A DNA stretch of 36,239 bases from Micromonosporaceae bacterium (GCA_009377645.1 WHTQ01000040.1:1-36239); one strand, 5' to 3'. Numbered from the stretch's first letter, positions 7,594 to 15,246 are shown. The notes: generated by a model not told the origin, from the sequence alone. A program made the numbers and translations.

Positions 7594-7974
7594 GTGCCTA
7601 CCTACCAGTACGCCTGCACCGCGTGCGACCACCGGCTGGAAGCGGTGCAGTCCTTCGCCGACGACCCGCTGACCACCTGCCCGGTGTGTGAAGGTGGCCT
7701 GCGGAAGCTGTTCGGCTCGGTGGGCATCGTGTTCAAGGGCTCGGGGTTCTACCGGACCGACTCGCGGGCCGCCGCGAACGGCAAGGCCAAGGCCGACGGT
7801 GACGGCGGCGCGAGCGGCGGCAAGAGCGGCGAGGCCGGCAGCAAGGACAAGGCCCCGGTCGGCTCGGGCGCTGCCAGCTCCAGCTCATCCGACAGCTCCA
7901 GCTCCGGTTCATCAGACTCGTCCGGTTCGTCCAGTTCCTCCGGCTCGTCTACCAGCCCCACCAGCGGCTCCTGA
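7594..7974 (+). CDS. FmdB-family zinc-ribbon protein
   Basis: A 126-residue protein. Residues 1-50 form the FmdB regulatory-protein zinc ribbon: MPTYQYACTAC with C8 and C11, and TTCPVCEG with C29 and C32, then KLFGSVGIVFKGSGFYRTD, the conserved family ending. The remaining two thirds are a Lys/Gly-rich linker and a very long Ser/Gly run (from about residue 90), certainly disordered. The function of the family is poorly known; a role in regulating formamidase and amidase genes was proposed for one member. The start is GTG 7594 with CGGAGGA six nt upstream; an upstream ATG at 7522 would read through the CIRCE-like operator and is rejected. The neighbouring folate enzyme lies 87 nt upstream. Confidence 0.85.
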   Translation: MPTYQYACTACDHRLEAVQSFADDPLTTCPVCEGGLRKLFGSVGIVFKGSGFYRTDSRAAANGKAKADGDGGASGGKSGEAGSKDKAPVGSGAASSSSSDSSSSGSSDSSGSSSSSGSSTSPTSGS

Positions 7975-8164
7975 CCCCGCCAAACTGGGCCGAGACTGGT
8001 GCTCCCCCGCGTGGGCTCCCACCGTAGCGGCCCGACGAGGTGTGGGGCATCAGGAATCATTGAGCATCGCTGATGCTGGCTACCTGAAGTCGTTTCAGTG
8101 CCGACCGTGCGGATGTGTTGACGCCTTCTAGTCGCTGGTCGGTGGCGCGGATGATGCGCTGGAT

Positions 8165-9304
8165 CTAGTGGGGGAGGCGATGAACCTGCGCCACAGTTAC
8201 GGCGCGTTCGAACGCGGTTTGCGCGTCGCGGTGGTCGTTGCGGGTCAGGAGCACTTCGCCGACGGTGGCCTGGAGGATCGCTTGCCACTGCGGCGGGAGG
8301 AGGGCGCCGGGAGTCGGGCTCAGGTCCAGGAGGGTGGCTGCCAGGCGTCCCCGGTCGGTTCGGATGAGGCCTCGGAGGTGGACCTCGTGAAGCGCGTAGC
8401 TGCTGGCCACCACGTCTGGAGGCTCGGTCTCGACGGCTTGTCGTGCCCGGGTGATCGTCTGGTCGAATAGCTGCGGGTCGCCGAGCTCACCGGCTGCTCG
8501 GGCAAGTTGCACCAGCGCGGGACCACGCAGAGTCTCCTGGGTAAGTTCGGCAGCGCGTTGAAGGCGGACGACCGCCGCAGCCGGATGGCCGACCTTGCGT
8601 AGCTCGTTGCCGTGGACGCGCAGGGTGTGGGCTAGCAGCCTCGGGTCCTCGGCGCGCTCGGCGAGCAGCAGCGCGCGACCGGTCCAGCGGGCGGCGGTGA
8701 CAAGTCGTTCCTCGGGGAGAATGTAGCCGAGTGAAACCCCGAGTTCGGCGCGGGCGCGGATGAGCAGGGTCAGCACGTCGCGTTCGACAAGGCCGTGGGC
8801 GGCGCGGGCCTCGAGGCGTGCGACCAGCGGCCACAGCTCGTTGACCGCTTCGGTGCCGTGGCCGGACTGGCGGGCGAGAGTAGCCAGCCGGAGCGTGGAC
8901 TCGCCGAACTGGAGCATGGCAGCCACGTCGGCGTTGTCGGGGTCGGTGACGCCGAGGGTGTGGGGCGGTAGGCCGAGATGCCGGGCGACACGCAACCGGG
9001 TGGCGATGTCGGTCACGTCTCGCCTGCCGGTTTCGATCATGGAGATGTACGTGGGGTCGTAGCCGAGCACCTCACCGAGCTGGCGCTGACTGACACCCGT
9101 GGCAGCGCGGTAGGCGCGTAGGACCGCGGAGAGGCTCCCGGAGGACAGCGCTGCCTGGGCATTGCTACTGTTCCACAGCCACACCGACGACCCGAAACGT
9201 CGAGGTGCTGGCAGCAGGGGCGCGCCGGCCACCGCGTGGCAGGCCGGGCATAGCGACAATGGACTCCACCGGCCGATGGTCGCTTCGCATCCCTCGCAGC
9301 GCAT
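8165..9304 (-). CDS. XRE-family regulator with zinc ribbon and helical repeats
   Basis: A transcription regulator of about 379 residues. The N-terminal 22 residues hold two CxxC pairs (C3/C6 and C19/C22), a likely zinc ribbon. A Cro/C1-type helix-turn-helix follows at about 60-115 (AYRAATGVSQRQLGEVLGYDPTYISMIETGRR split over its helices). The remaining 260 residues are Ala/Leu-rich helical pairs resembling tetratricopeptide repeats, often a ligand- or peptide-sensing part. ATG 9304 is preferred over ATG 9313 because a TACAAT -10 box lies 7 nt before it. The NUDIX gene ends 7 nt or more upstream on the same strand. Base composition is less GC-rich than in the flanking genes. The target is probably the cassette itself, including the divergent dioxygenase (inference). 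Confidence 0.8.
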   Translation of the reverse strand: MRCEGCEATIGRWSPLSLCPACHAVAGAPLLPAPRRFGSSVWLWNSSNAQAALSSGSLSAVLRAYRAATGVSQRQLGEVLGYDPTYISMIETGRRDVTDIATRLRVARHLGLPPHTLGVTDPDNADVAAMLQFGESTLRLATLARQSGHGTEAVNELWPLVARLEARAAHGLVERDVLTLLIRARAELGVSLGYILPEERLVTAARWTGRALLLAERAEDPRLLAHTLRVHGNELRKVGHPAAAVVRLQRAAELTQETLRGPALVQLARAAGELGDPQLFDQTITRARQAVETEPPDVVASSYALHEVHLRGLIRTDRGRLAATLLDLSPTPGALLPPQWQAILQATVGEVLLTRNDHRDAQTAFERAVTVAQVHRLPH

Positions 9305-9311
9305 GGTCTCC

Positions 9312-9317
9312 ATTGTA
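9312..9317 (-). promoter_or_regulatory. -10 box for a leaderless XRE regulator transcript
   Basis: TACAAT, a near-ideal TANNNT box, ends 7 nt before ATG 9304 on the minus strand and overlaps the alternative start ATG 9313. It favours 9304 as the true start and gives the regulator its own promoter inside the end of the NUDIX gene. Confidence 0.45.
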
Positions 9318-9320
9318 GAG

Positions 9321-9734
9321 CTACCGTGAAGAGTCCTGTAGACTCGCGTACCACGCCTTGATCGACCTCTGGTATCCCTCAGGCATCGGAAGGGTGGCGG
9401 CCTCCTCGACGGTAAACAGGCCGGCCTCCTCGTGCTCGTGGCTGACCACTGGGTCGGCTTCGGCGGTGAGGTGGCAGCCGTAGGTGACGATCAGGACGTC
9501 GACGCCATCGTGGATGTGGTACTGCCAGGCGTCGAGGATCGGCCCGATGGTCACGTCCCATCCAACCTCCTCGACGATCTCCCGCACCACGCAGGTTGCC
9601 GGGTCCTCACCGAGATCCAGCTTGCCGCCGGGTAGCTCCCACTCGTCTCGTTCGTTGCGCAGCAGCAGCACTCGCCCCTCACGAAACACCACGCCCTTCA
9701 CGGAGACCGGAAAGGCGTGCGGACGAAAGTTCAT
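9321..9734 (-). CDS. NUDIX hydrolase
   Basis: A 137-residue NUDIX protein that should hydrolyse a nucleoside diphosphate linked to another group. The NUDIX box is complete: GKLDLGE, seven residues, then REIVEEVGW (GX5EX7REUXEEXGU). VKGVVFREGRVLLLRN is the usual first strand pair. The substrate cannot be told. ATG 9734 is preceded by GGAGGGG with suitable spacing. It is followed by the XRE regulator on the same strand and is divergent from the dioxygenase with 154 nt between them. NUDIX and XRE genes often travel together on actinomycete integrative elements, which fits the cassette-like composition here. Confidence 0.9.
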   Translation of the reverse strand: MNFRPHAFPVSVKGVVFREGRVLLLRNERDEWELPGGKLDLGEDPATCVVREIVEEVGWDVTIGPILDAWQYHIHDGVDVLIVTYGCHLTAEADPVVSHEHEEAGLFTVEEAATLPMPEGYQRSIKAWYASLQDSSR

Positions 9735-9810
9735 TCAGGGTCCCCTCCACGACGGCCTCCCCTCTGTCGGCAACGTAGCACGCCGCATGGATTTCCGGCG
9801 CCTGGCGGGG

Positions 9811-9853
9811 TTGACAATCTGTCACTTGACCTGCATGTCCAGCCGGGTAACGG
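9811..9853 (+). promoter_or_regulatory. Candidate promoter(s) of the dioxygenase gene
   Basis: In the divergent region TTGACA (9811-9816) and TTGACC (9826-9831) are both good -35 boxes. TAACGG (9848-9853) lies 16 nt after the second and is a moderate -10. Start would be near 9860, leaving a leader of about 30 nt with GGAGG at 9879-9883. Confidence 0.35.
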
Positions 9854-9888
9854 TTGCTTGTAGGAAGTGTTCTTCGCCGGAGGTGAAC

Positions 9889-10704
9889 ATGCATAAGCTG
9901 ACAGACCAGACGCCGATCCAGCTTGGACGGGTGGACAGTGTCGACCACGTCGTCAGTGCCTTGCGCACGCACGGTCTGGCACTGGTCACCGGCATAACCG
10001 GGCGGACCGATACGCTCGCTCTCGGGCAAGCGCTGGGAACCGTGCGAACACACCGCGACAGCGACTCCTACGGAGTTACCGCCATCGCCCAGCGATCGAA
10101 CGTCGCAGGCCAGGTTGGCATGGGCGGCTTCAGCGATCGCGACCTGAGCCCACACACCGACGGCTCTGCCCTGCAACAACCTCCCAAGTTGCTTATCATG
10201 ACCTGCATCCACCGTGCTGCCGATGGCGGTGACACGGTCCTGATCGATGGCCACGAGATCTACCGGGAGATCGCCCACACCGATCCAGGAATGCTGGACG
10301 CTCTATGCGCACCTCGCTCGGTGCACTTCGGTGCGGGGGCCGGATTCCTCGGTTCGATCTTCCAGCCGCAACCAGACGGACGCGTTACCGTCCGGTTCCG
10401 GCTCGATGACCTCGTGCGCTTATCACCAACAGTCAGCCCCTACCTCGACCGGCTACGTCCGCTGCTAGCCCGACAAGCGAGGCGACGGCGACTCGATGCA
10501 GGCGAGGGATTCGTAACGCTGAACGACCGCTGGCTGCATGGGCGCACTCGGTTCCGTGGCGATCGCCTGTTGCTGCGGATTCTCGGTGACCCGCTTCCCC
10601 AGCATGCGATACCAGCCGGGTTTCCCGTCGACCCCACAGAGGCCGTAGCCGACCTCGCGGCTGCCGCCCCCAGGCCGGTCGAATCCGGGTCGATGACCAC
10701 GTAA
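9889..10704 (+). CDS. TauD/TfdA-like Fe(II)/2-oxoglutarate dioxygenase
   Basis: A 271-residue enzyme expected to couple 2-oxoglutarate decarboxylation to hydroxylation or other oxidation of a small molecule. The facial triad is visible: H89-T-D91 in LSPHTDGSA and distal H217 in NDRWLHGRTRF, followed by the arginines that bind 2-oxoglutarate (RGDRLLLR). GDTVLIDGHEIY is the usual strand after the first motif. Length is normal for the family. ATG 9889 has CCGGAGG six nt upstream. It shares the less GC-rich composition of the NUDIX and XRE genes and is divergent from them, so the three look like one cassette in which the regulator may answer to a metabolite the oxygenase acts on. The substrate is unknown; amino-acid-like compounds are common in the family. 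Confidence 0.8.
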   Translation: MHKLTDQTPIQLGRVDSVDHVVSALRTHGLALVTGITGRTDTLALGQALGTVRTHRDSDSYGVTAIAQRSNVAGQVGMGGFSDRDLSPHTDGSALQQPPKLLIMTCIHRAADGGDTVLIDGHEIYREIAHTDPGMLDALCAPRSVHFGAGAGFLGSIFQPQPDGRVTVRFRLDDLVRLSPTVSPYLDRLRPLLARQARRRRLDAGEGFVTLNDRWLHGRTRFRGDRLLLRILGDPLPQHAIPAGFPVDPTEAVADLAAAAPRPVESGSMTT

Positions 10705-10787
10705 CCGATGATCTGGGAGTAGACGGTGGATGACCACCAGCACTCCCGCATCCTGATCTTCAAACTCCGCTGAACGGGTTCGTTGGG

Positions 10788-10814
10788 TTATCCACAGGCA
10801 GGGAGTTATCCACA
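10788..10814 (+). promoter_or_regulatory. Pair of perfect DnaA boxes
   Basis: TTATCCACA occurs at 10788-10796 and again at 10806-10814, both on the plus strand, each followed by GG, with an 18-bp period. Both match the classical DnaA box consensus TTATNCACA. They lie in the 165-nt gap before the SAF gene and about 45 nt before its predicted -10 box. Such a pair could allow DnaA to control the promoter or act as a titration site; no other origin genes are in the window. Confidence 0.75.
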
Positions 10815-10855
10815 GGTCGCGGGCAGACAGGTTGCGGCTGCCGGGCCGGGCGCCC

Positions 10856-10861
10856 TAGCCT
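10856..10861 (+). promoter_or_regulatory. -10 box of the SAF gene
   Basis: TAGCCT ends 8 nt before the ATG at 10870, consistent with a leaderless or nearly leaderless mRNA. No Shine-Dalgarno sequence is seen before this ATG. Confidence 0.35.
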
Positions 10862-10869
10862 GCCCAGCC

Positions 10870-11412
10870 ATGACCACCTCCGCCACCGACCGGCTGGATC
10901 CGGTTGGGCGGCTGCGAGCGCCGCGCCGCCCGGCCGTGGTCCGCGCCGCGCTCGCCGCCGTCCTGCTGCTGACCGCCGCCGGTGTGCTCTACGCCGGTGG
11001 AGAGCCGGCGGACCGGGTGGCCGACCCGGACGACCCAGCCGGACCGGCACCGGCCCGCGCGCCGGCGACCAGCCCGGCTGCCGCTGGTCCGGAAGCGGGT
11101 CCGCTCGACCCGGGGCGCCTGGCCATCCCGGACGGCCTGGTGGGCGTACCCGTCCCCCTCGGCGACCCGGCCAGCCTGGCGGTCCTCCGCCCGGGCGACC
11201 AGGTCGACCTGCTGGCGGTCCCCACCGGCGGCGGCGAGCCAGCGGAGCTGGTCACCGGCGCCCCGGTGCTCGCCGTCGACCAGGCCGCCGCCGCGCTGCT
11301 GCTGGCGGTCACCCCGGAGCAGGGCCGAGCGGTGGTCTCCACCCCGCAACCCGCCGCCCGGTTCGCGGTGATCGTGCACGGAAACCCCCGGGACGGTCCG
11401 CCGCCGCGGTAG
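10870..11412 (+). CDS. SAF domain protein (CpaB/RcpC-like), membrane-anchored
   Basis: A 180-residue protein with one N-terminal membrane segment (about residues 22-42, AALAAVLLLTAAGVLYAGG), a Pro/Ala/Asp-rich linker (43-80) and a SAF-like domain (about 85-175; VPVPLGDPASLAVLRPGDQVDLLAV and the closing AVVSTPQPAARFAVIVHG). SAF domains of the CpaB type are found in pilus-assembly and related envelope proteins; no pilus genes are nearby, so the role is open. ATG 10870 is chosen because the upstream open frame crosses the DnaA boxes. The stop is followed 13 nt later by the next gene. A SAF protein near FmdB and 5-FCL is a common actinobacterial arrangement, which makes the three genes between them look inserted. 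Confidence 0.75.
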   Translation: MTTSATDRLDPVGRLRAPRRPAVVRAALAAVLLLTAAGVLYAGGEPADRVADPDDPAGPAPARAPATSPAAAGPEAGPLDPGRLAIPDGLVGVPVPLGDPASLAVLRPGDQVDLLAVPTGGGEPAELVTGAPVLAVDQAAAALLLAVTPEQGRAVVSTPQPAARFAVIVHGNPRDGPPPR

Positions 11413-11418
11413 TAGCGT
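11413..11418 (+). promoter_or_regulatory. -10 box of the small membrane protein gene
   Basis: TAGCGT directly follows the SAF stop codon and ends 7 nt before GTG 11426, fitting a leaderless transcript. Confidence 0.35.
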
Positions 11419-11425
11419 CGGGACC

Positions 11426-11647
11426 GTGAGCTACCCCGGACCACCGCCGACCACGCCGCCCCCGCCGGGCTGGCGGCCGCCGGTGGTTTCCCGGCCGGCT
11501 CCGCCGCGCGAGCTGCCGCCGCAGGACCACGCCGCGCTGGACGCGGCCGAACGCACCGCCCGCCGGCTCAGCCTGGCGATCGCGGCGGTCGCCGGGGTGG
11601 TCGGGCTGGTGATCGCCTGCGGGCTGGCCGGCCGGGTGGTGTTCTAG
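11426..11647 (+). CDS. Small proline-rich single-pass membrane protein
   Basis: A 73-residue protein of unknown function. Residues 1-35 are proline-rich (PPPTTPPPPGWRPP) and cytoplasmic by charge. A short basic helix (ERTARRLS) precedes one membrane segment at about 50-70 (LAIAAVAGVVGLVIACGLAG), which ends the protein. GTG 11426 is the only sensible start. It lies 13 nt after the SAF gene and overlaps the convergent DUF2231 gene by 4 nt. I recognise no family. Confidence 0.6.
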   Translation: MSYPGPPPTTPPPPGWRPPVVSRPAPPRELPPQDHAALDAAERTARRLSLAIAAVAGVVGLVIACGLAGRVVF

Positions 11648-12126
11648 CCGCCGGTCACCGGAGCCCAGATCGGCTCCCACACGATCCGGCTGCCGAGATC
11701 CCCGGTCCGGACGACGTAGACCGCGGTCGCCCCGGCGGCGAGCGCCACCAGCACCGTCAGCCCGCCGGTCAGCCAGGCCTGGACGGCGGACCCACCGGGG
11801 CGCCGCCGGACCCAGACCAGGAGCAGCGTCAGCACCCCGAGCCCGATGGTCAGCCACATCGTGATCGTGCCGAGGTTGCGGTGGTCGGCCAGCTCCCCGG
11901 CCAGGGGCAGCCCCCGCCGTTGCTGGAATGCCTCCCCGGACAGCTTGGCGGTCACCGCCGCCAGTGGCGCCGCCACCGACAGCAGCACCGCCACCCAGCC
12001 GACCCGCGACCGTAACCTCGGGACCAACGAGTACGCCAGCGAAGCCAGGGCCAGCAGCGGCACCAGCACGACCGCCCCGTGGACCGCGAGCGGGTGCAGC
12101 GGCAGGCCCAGAATCTCCTCGAACAC
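11644..12126 (-). CDS. DUF2231 membrane protein
   Basis: A 160-residue integral membrane protein with four hydrophobic segments. The N-terminal LGLPLHPLAVHGAVVLVPL is the DUF2231 hallmark, with two histidines that may bind a metal or haem (inference from the family pattern). DHRNLGTITMW holds another conserved histidine. The function of the family is unknown. I use GTG 12126 because a perfect CGGAGGT lies five nt before it; the longer open frame from 12159 would place that ribosome site inside the gene. It is divergent from the Fur gene (119 nt between starts) and ends against the small membrane protein. Confidence 0.8.
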   Translation of the reverse strand: MFEEILGLPLHPLAVHGAVVLVPLLALASLAYSLVPRLRSRVGWVAVLLSVAAPLAAVTAKLSGEAFQQRRGLPLAGELADHRNLGTITMWLTIGLGVLTLLLVWVRRRPGGSAVQAWLTGGLTVLVALAAGATAVYVVRTGDLGSRIVWEPIWAPVTGG

Positions 12127-12245
12127 GTGACCTCCGTGGGGGTGGGACGTCACGATCATGGTACGGGTCGGGAGTTCTCCGTGCTGCCGGACACACGCCG
12201 GCGCAGGGTTTGGCCAGCCCCAGCCGGGCGTGGTCTTATTGACGC

Positions 12246-12671
12246 ATGTCTGGCACCGAGCTGCTGCGTACGGCTGGCCTGCGGGTCACCCGGCCGCGGC
12301 TAGCCGTGCTCGAGGTGCTGCGCGGCGGCGGCCACCTGGACGCCGACGAGATCGCCACCCGGCTGCGGGAGCGGCTGGAGTCGGTCTCCACCCAGGCGAT
12401 CTACGACGTGCTCGGCGCGCTGTCCCGGGCCGGGCTGGCCCGCCGGGTGGAGCCGGCCGGCTCCCCCGCACGGTATGAGGCGCGGGTCGGCGACAACCAC
12501 CATCACGTCGTGTGCCGCGGCTGCGGCGAGATCGCCGACATCGACTGCACGATCGGCGAGGCGCCCTGCCTGGACCCGGCCACCGCCCGGGGCTACGAGG
12601 TGGACGAGGCAGAGGTGACTTTCTGGGGCCTGTGCCCCGGCTGCCAGGCGCTCCGGGCGACGGAGGCATAG
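12246..12671 (+). CDS. Fur-family metal-dependent regulator
   Basis: A 141-residue Fur-family repressor. The winged helix occupies residues 1-80 (LRVTRPRLAVLEVL, HLDADEIATRLRER, VSTQAIYDVLGALSRAGLARRV). The metal-binding part has NHHHVVCRGCGEIADID and a C-terminal CPGC, so both structural zinc CxxC pairs are present. It most resembles the FurA/CatR group that senses iron or peroxide, often beside catalase genes, but none is here. The next gene, an MpaB-like oxygenase, begins 4 nt after its stop, so Fur probably controls its own operon. Confidence 0.9.
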   Translation: MSGTELLRTAGLRVTRPRLAVLEVLRGGGHLDADEIATRLRERLESVSTQAIYDVLGALSRAGLARRVEPAGSPARYEARVGDNHHHVVCRGCGEIADIDCTIGEAPCLDPATARGYEVDEAEVTFWGLCPGCQALRATEA

Positions 12672-12675
12672 CCCC

Positions 12676-13593
12676 GTGCCGGCCAGCGCAACCAGCGCCG
12701 CGGTGGCGGCCGATCCGGAGCCGCCGGCCAGCCGGGACCTCGGGCTGTTCGGGCCGGGCTCGGCCACCTGGCGGGTGCACTCCGAGCCGATCCTGGCACT
12801 GGCCGGGCTGCGGGCACTGTTCCTGCAGTCGCTGCACCCGCGCGCGCTGGCCGGGGTGGTGCAGAACTCGAGCTTCCGGACCGACCCGTGGGGCCGGCTG
12901 GTGCGTACCATCAACTTTGTCGCGACCGCCGTCTACGGCACCACCGCCCAGGCCGAGGCCGCCGGGCGGCGGGTCCGGGCGGTGCACGCCGGGCTGATCG
13001 CGACCGACCCGGCCACCGGAGAACGCTTCCGGATCGACGACCCGGAGCTGCTGCGGTGGGTGCACGTCACCGAGGTCGACTCGTACGCGGACACCGCCCG
13101 CCGGGCCGGCATCCGGCTGGACCCGGCCGGCTGGGACGGGTACTGGCGGGAGCAGCGCCGGACCGCCGCCCTGGTCGGGCTGGACCCGGCCAGCGTGCCG
13201 GGCAGCACCGCCGAGGCGGCGGACTACTACCGCACGATGCGGCCGCAGCTGGCGATGACCCGGGACGCGGCGGACGCGCTGCTGTTCCTGGCCACGCCCC
13301 CACCGCCGTGGCGGCCCGGCACCGGCTGGCGGCGGACAGCGCTGGACCGGCTCGGCCGGCCGTCGTTCCGGGTGGCCTATCTGGGGGTCGCGGCCACCGC
13401 GTTCGGGCTGCTGCCGGCCTGGGCGCGCCGGCTCTACGGCGCACCGGGCCTGCCCACCACCGACCTCACCGCCACGGTCTCGGCCCGCGGGCTGCGGCTG
13501 GCGCTGAACGCCCTGCCCCACCGGGTGTACGAGGGGCCGCTCTACCGGTCGGCGATGGCTCGGGCCGCCGCCGCGGGGAAGGAACTGCCATGA
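12676..13593 (+). CDS. MpaB/latex-clearing-like oxygenase (DUF2236)
   Basis: A 305-residue protein of the DUF2236 family, named for fungal MpaB and related to rubber oxygenases, haem enzymes that cleave double bonds. Family signs are ATWRVHSEPILALAGLRALFLQSLHPRALAGV split over helices, HVTEVDSYADTARRAG, and the all-helical composition. No signal peptide. GTG 12676 is 4 nt after fur, and its stop overlaps the next start (ATGA at 13590). It is placed between a metal-dependent repressor and a cyclotransferase, so expression is likely linked to iron or oxidative state (inference). The substrate is unknown. Confidence 0.8.
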   Translation: MPASATSAAVAADPEPPASRDLGLFGPGSATWRVHSEPILALAGLRALFLQSLHPRALAGVVQNSSFRTDPWGRLVRTINFVATAVYGTTAQAEAAGRRVRAVHAGLIATDPATGERFRIDDPELLRWVHVTEVDSYADTARRAGIRLDPAGWDGYWREQRRTAALVGLDPASVPGSTAEAADYYRTMRPQLAMTRDAADALLFLATPPPPWRPGTGWRRTALDRLGRPSFRVAYLGVAATAFGLLPAWARRLYGAPGLPTTDLTATVSARGLRLALNALPHRVYEGPLYRSAMARAAAAGKELP

Positions 13594-14399
13594 TGCTGCG
13601 CGCCGCGGCGGGAGCCGCGCTGGTCGGGTCGCTGGTGGCCTGCTCCGCACCGGCACCGGCGGGCGGGAACACCGGGGAGCCGGTGCGGTTGCGGGTCGAG
13701 GTGATCGACAGCTATCCGCACGACCCGACCGCCTTCACGCAGGGCCTGGAGCTGCACGACCAGCTGTTGTACGAGGGCACCGGGCTCTACGCGGAGTCCG
13801 AGATCCGGACCGTGGACCCGCAGACCGGACAGGTCGACCAGACGGTGTCGCTGCCGCCGGAGACCTTCGGCGAGGGGATCACGCTGGTCGGCGACCAGCT
13901 CTGGCAGCTCACCTGGAAGGAGCAGACCGCGTTCCGGCGGGACCGGAGCACGCTGGCCGAGGTCGGGCGGGCCAGCTACTCCGGCGAGGGGTGGGGGCTG
14001 TGCTACGACCAGCCGCGGGACCGGCTGGTGATGAGCGACGGTACCGCCGAGCTGACCTTCCGGAACCCGGCCAGCTTCGAGCCGACCGGGACGGTCGCCG
14101 TCACCCGGGAGGGCGAGCCGCTGGCGCAGATCAACGAGCTGGAGTGCGCCGGCGACCGGGTGTGGGCCAACGTCTGGCAGACCGACGAGATCGTACGGAT
14201 CGACCCGGACACCGGGGCGGTGGAGGCGGTCGTCGACGCGTCCGGCCTGCTGTCCACAGACGAGCAGGCCGGCGCCGACGTGCTGAACGGGATCGCCGCC
14301 GCGCCCGGCTTCGGGGGCCGGGCGGAGGAGGACCTGTTCCTGGTCACCGGAAAGCTGTGGCCGCGGATGTTCCTGGTCAGGTTCGTCGAGCCCGGGTAG
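13590..14399 (+). CDS. Glutaminyl-peptide cyclotransferase, lipoprotein
   Basis: A 269-residue plant/bacterial-type glutaminyl cyclase that turns N-terminal glutamine of peptides into pyroglutamate. The start is a lipoprotein signal: MMLRAAAGAALVGSLVACSAP, with the lipobox cysteine at about residue 20-21 (LVAC), so the enzyme is anchored outside the membrane. The rest is a five-bladed propeller. SYPHDPTAFTQGLEL, YEGTGLYAES, WQLTWKE, GEGWGLCYD, INELEC, WANVWQTDEI and VLNGIA are the conserved family pieces, including the acidic residues of the active site. ATG 13590 overlaps the oxygenase stop by 4 nt, showing translational coupling. The 3' end overlaps the convergent ion-channel gene by 23 nt. 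Confidence 0.9.
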   Translation: MMLRAAAGAALVGSLVACSAPAPAGGNTGEPVRLRVEVIDSYPHDPTAFTQGLELHDQLLYEGTGLYAESEIRTVDPQTGQVDQTVSLPPETFGEGITLVGDQLWQLTWKEQTAFRRDRSTLAEVGRASYSGEGWGLCYDQPRDRLVMSDGTAELTFRNPASFEPTGTVAVTREGEPLAQINELECAGDRVWANVWQTDEIVRIDPDTGAVEAVVDASGLLSTDEQAGADVLNGIAAAPGFGGRAEEDLFLVTGKLWPRMFLVRFVEPG

Positions 14400-15246
14400 C
14401 CGGGCGGTCCGGATTATCCGGCTCGGGACCCGGCGGCGCCGGCTCCGGCCCGGAACCCGGCGCCGGGTCCGACTCGAGCCGGCGGCGCAGCGCCACCAGC
14501 TCGTGCCGGAGCGAGGCGATCTCGGTAAGGACCGCCGAGGTGCCGGCCGCCGCCTGCGCGCCGTCCTCGTCCTCCCGGACCGACTCCATCGCGCTGACGA
14601 TCACCGCCAGGAACAGGTTCAGCACCACGAACGTGGAGATCAGGATGAAGATCAGGAAGAACACCCAGGCCATCGGCTGCTCGTCCATCACGTCGGCGGC
14701 GACGTCCGGCCAGGCCTCCCCGGTCGTCACCTGGAACAGCGTCCACAGGGACTTGCCCAGGTCGCCGAAGTGGTCCGGCGACGCCTCCCCGAACAGGGTG
14801 GTCCCCATCACCCCCGAGACGTAGACCAGCAGCACCAGCAGCCCGACGATCGAGACGACGCCCGGGATCGCCGCCAGCAGGGTGGACACCACCCGGCGCA
14901 TGCTGGGGATCATCGAGACCAGCCGCAGGATCCGCAGCAGCCGCAGCGACCGGACCACCGAGAACGGGCCGGTGGCGGGCACCAGCGCCACCCCGACCAC
15001 CAGGAAGTCGAAGCAGTTCCACGGGTCCCGGAAGAACCGCCACCGGTAGACGTAGAGCTTGGTCAGCAGCTCGGCCACGAAGATGCCCAGGGCGATCTTG
15101 TCGATCGCGCTCAGCAGGCCGCCCACCCGGTCGTCCAGCCCCTGCGAGGTGGCCAACCCGAGCGTGATCGCGTTCACGACGATGACGACGGTGATGGTGC
15201 GCTGGAAGCCGCGCGACTCCACCAACCGGCGGAGCCTGTCCCGCAT
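14377..15246 (-). CDS. NaChBac-type voltage-gated ion channel
   Basis: A 289-residue six-segment channel subunit, expected to form homotetramers. S1 about 17-36, S2 about 49-67, S3 about 77-92. The voltage sensor S4 (about 97-118) has arginines at every third position (R99, R102, R105, R108). S5 is about 123-146, the pore helix and filter lie at LFQVTTGEAWPD with E177, and S6 about 193-218. NaChBac-type channels carry LESW at the filter; here it is GEAW, so ion preference may differ. A Glu/Arg-rich helix (coiled-coil bundle) follows S6, and the tail is Pro/Asp-rich. ATG 15246 or TTG 15252; GGGAGG spacing fits the TTG better. Confidence 0.87.
   Translation of the reverse strand: MRDRLRRLVESRGFQRTITVVIVVNAITLGLATSQGLDDRVGGLLSAIDKIALGIFVAELLTKLYVYRWRFFRDPWNCFDFLVVGVALVPATGPFSVVRSLRLLRILRLVSMIPSMRRVVSTLLAAIPGVVSIVGLLVLLVYVSGVMGTTLFGEASPDHFGDLGKSLWTLFQVTTGEAWPDVAADVMDEQPMAWVFFLIFILISTFVVLNLFLAVIVSAMESVREDEDGAQAAAGTSAVLTEIASLRHELVALRRRLESDPAPGSGPEPAPPGPEPDNPDRPATRARRT

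Noticed and set aside
14240-14262. TGTCCACAGA in the glutaminyl cyclase gene as a DnaA box
   Set aside because: Imperfect match inside a coding region, isolated.
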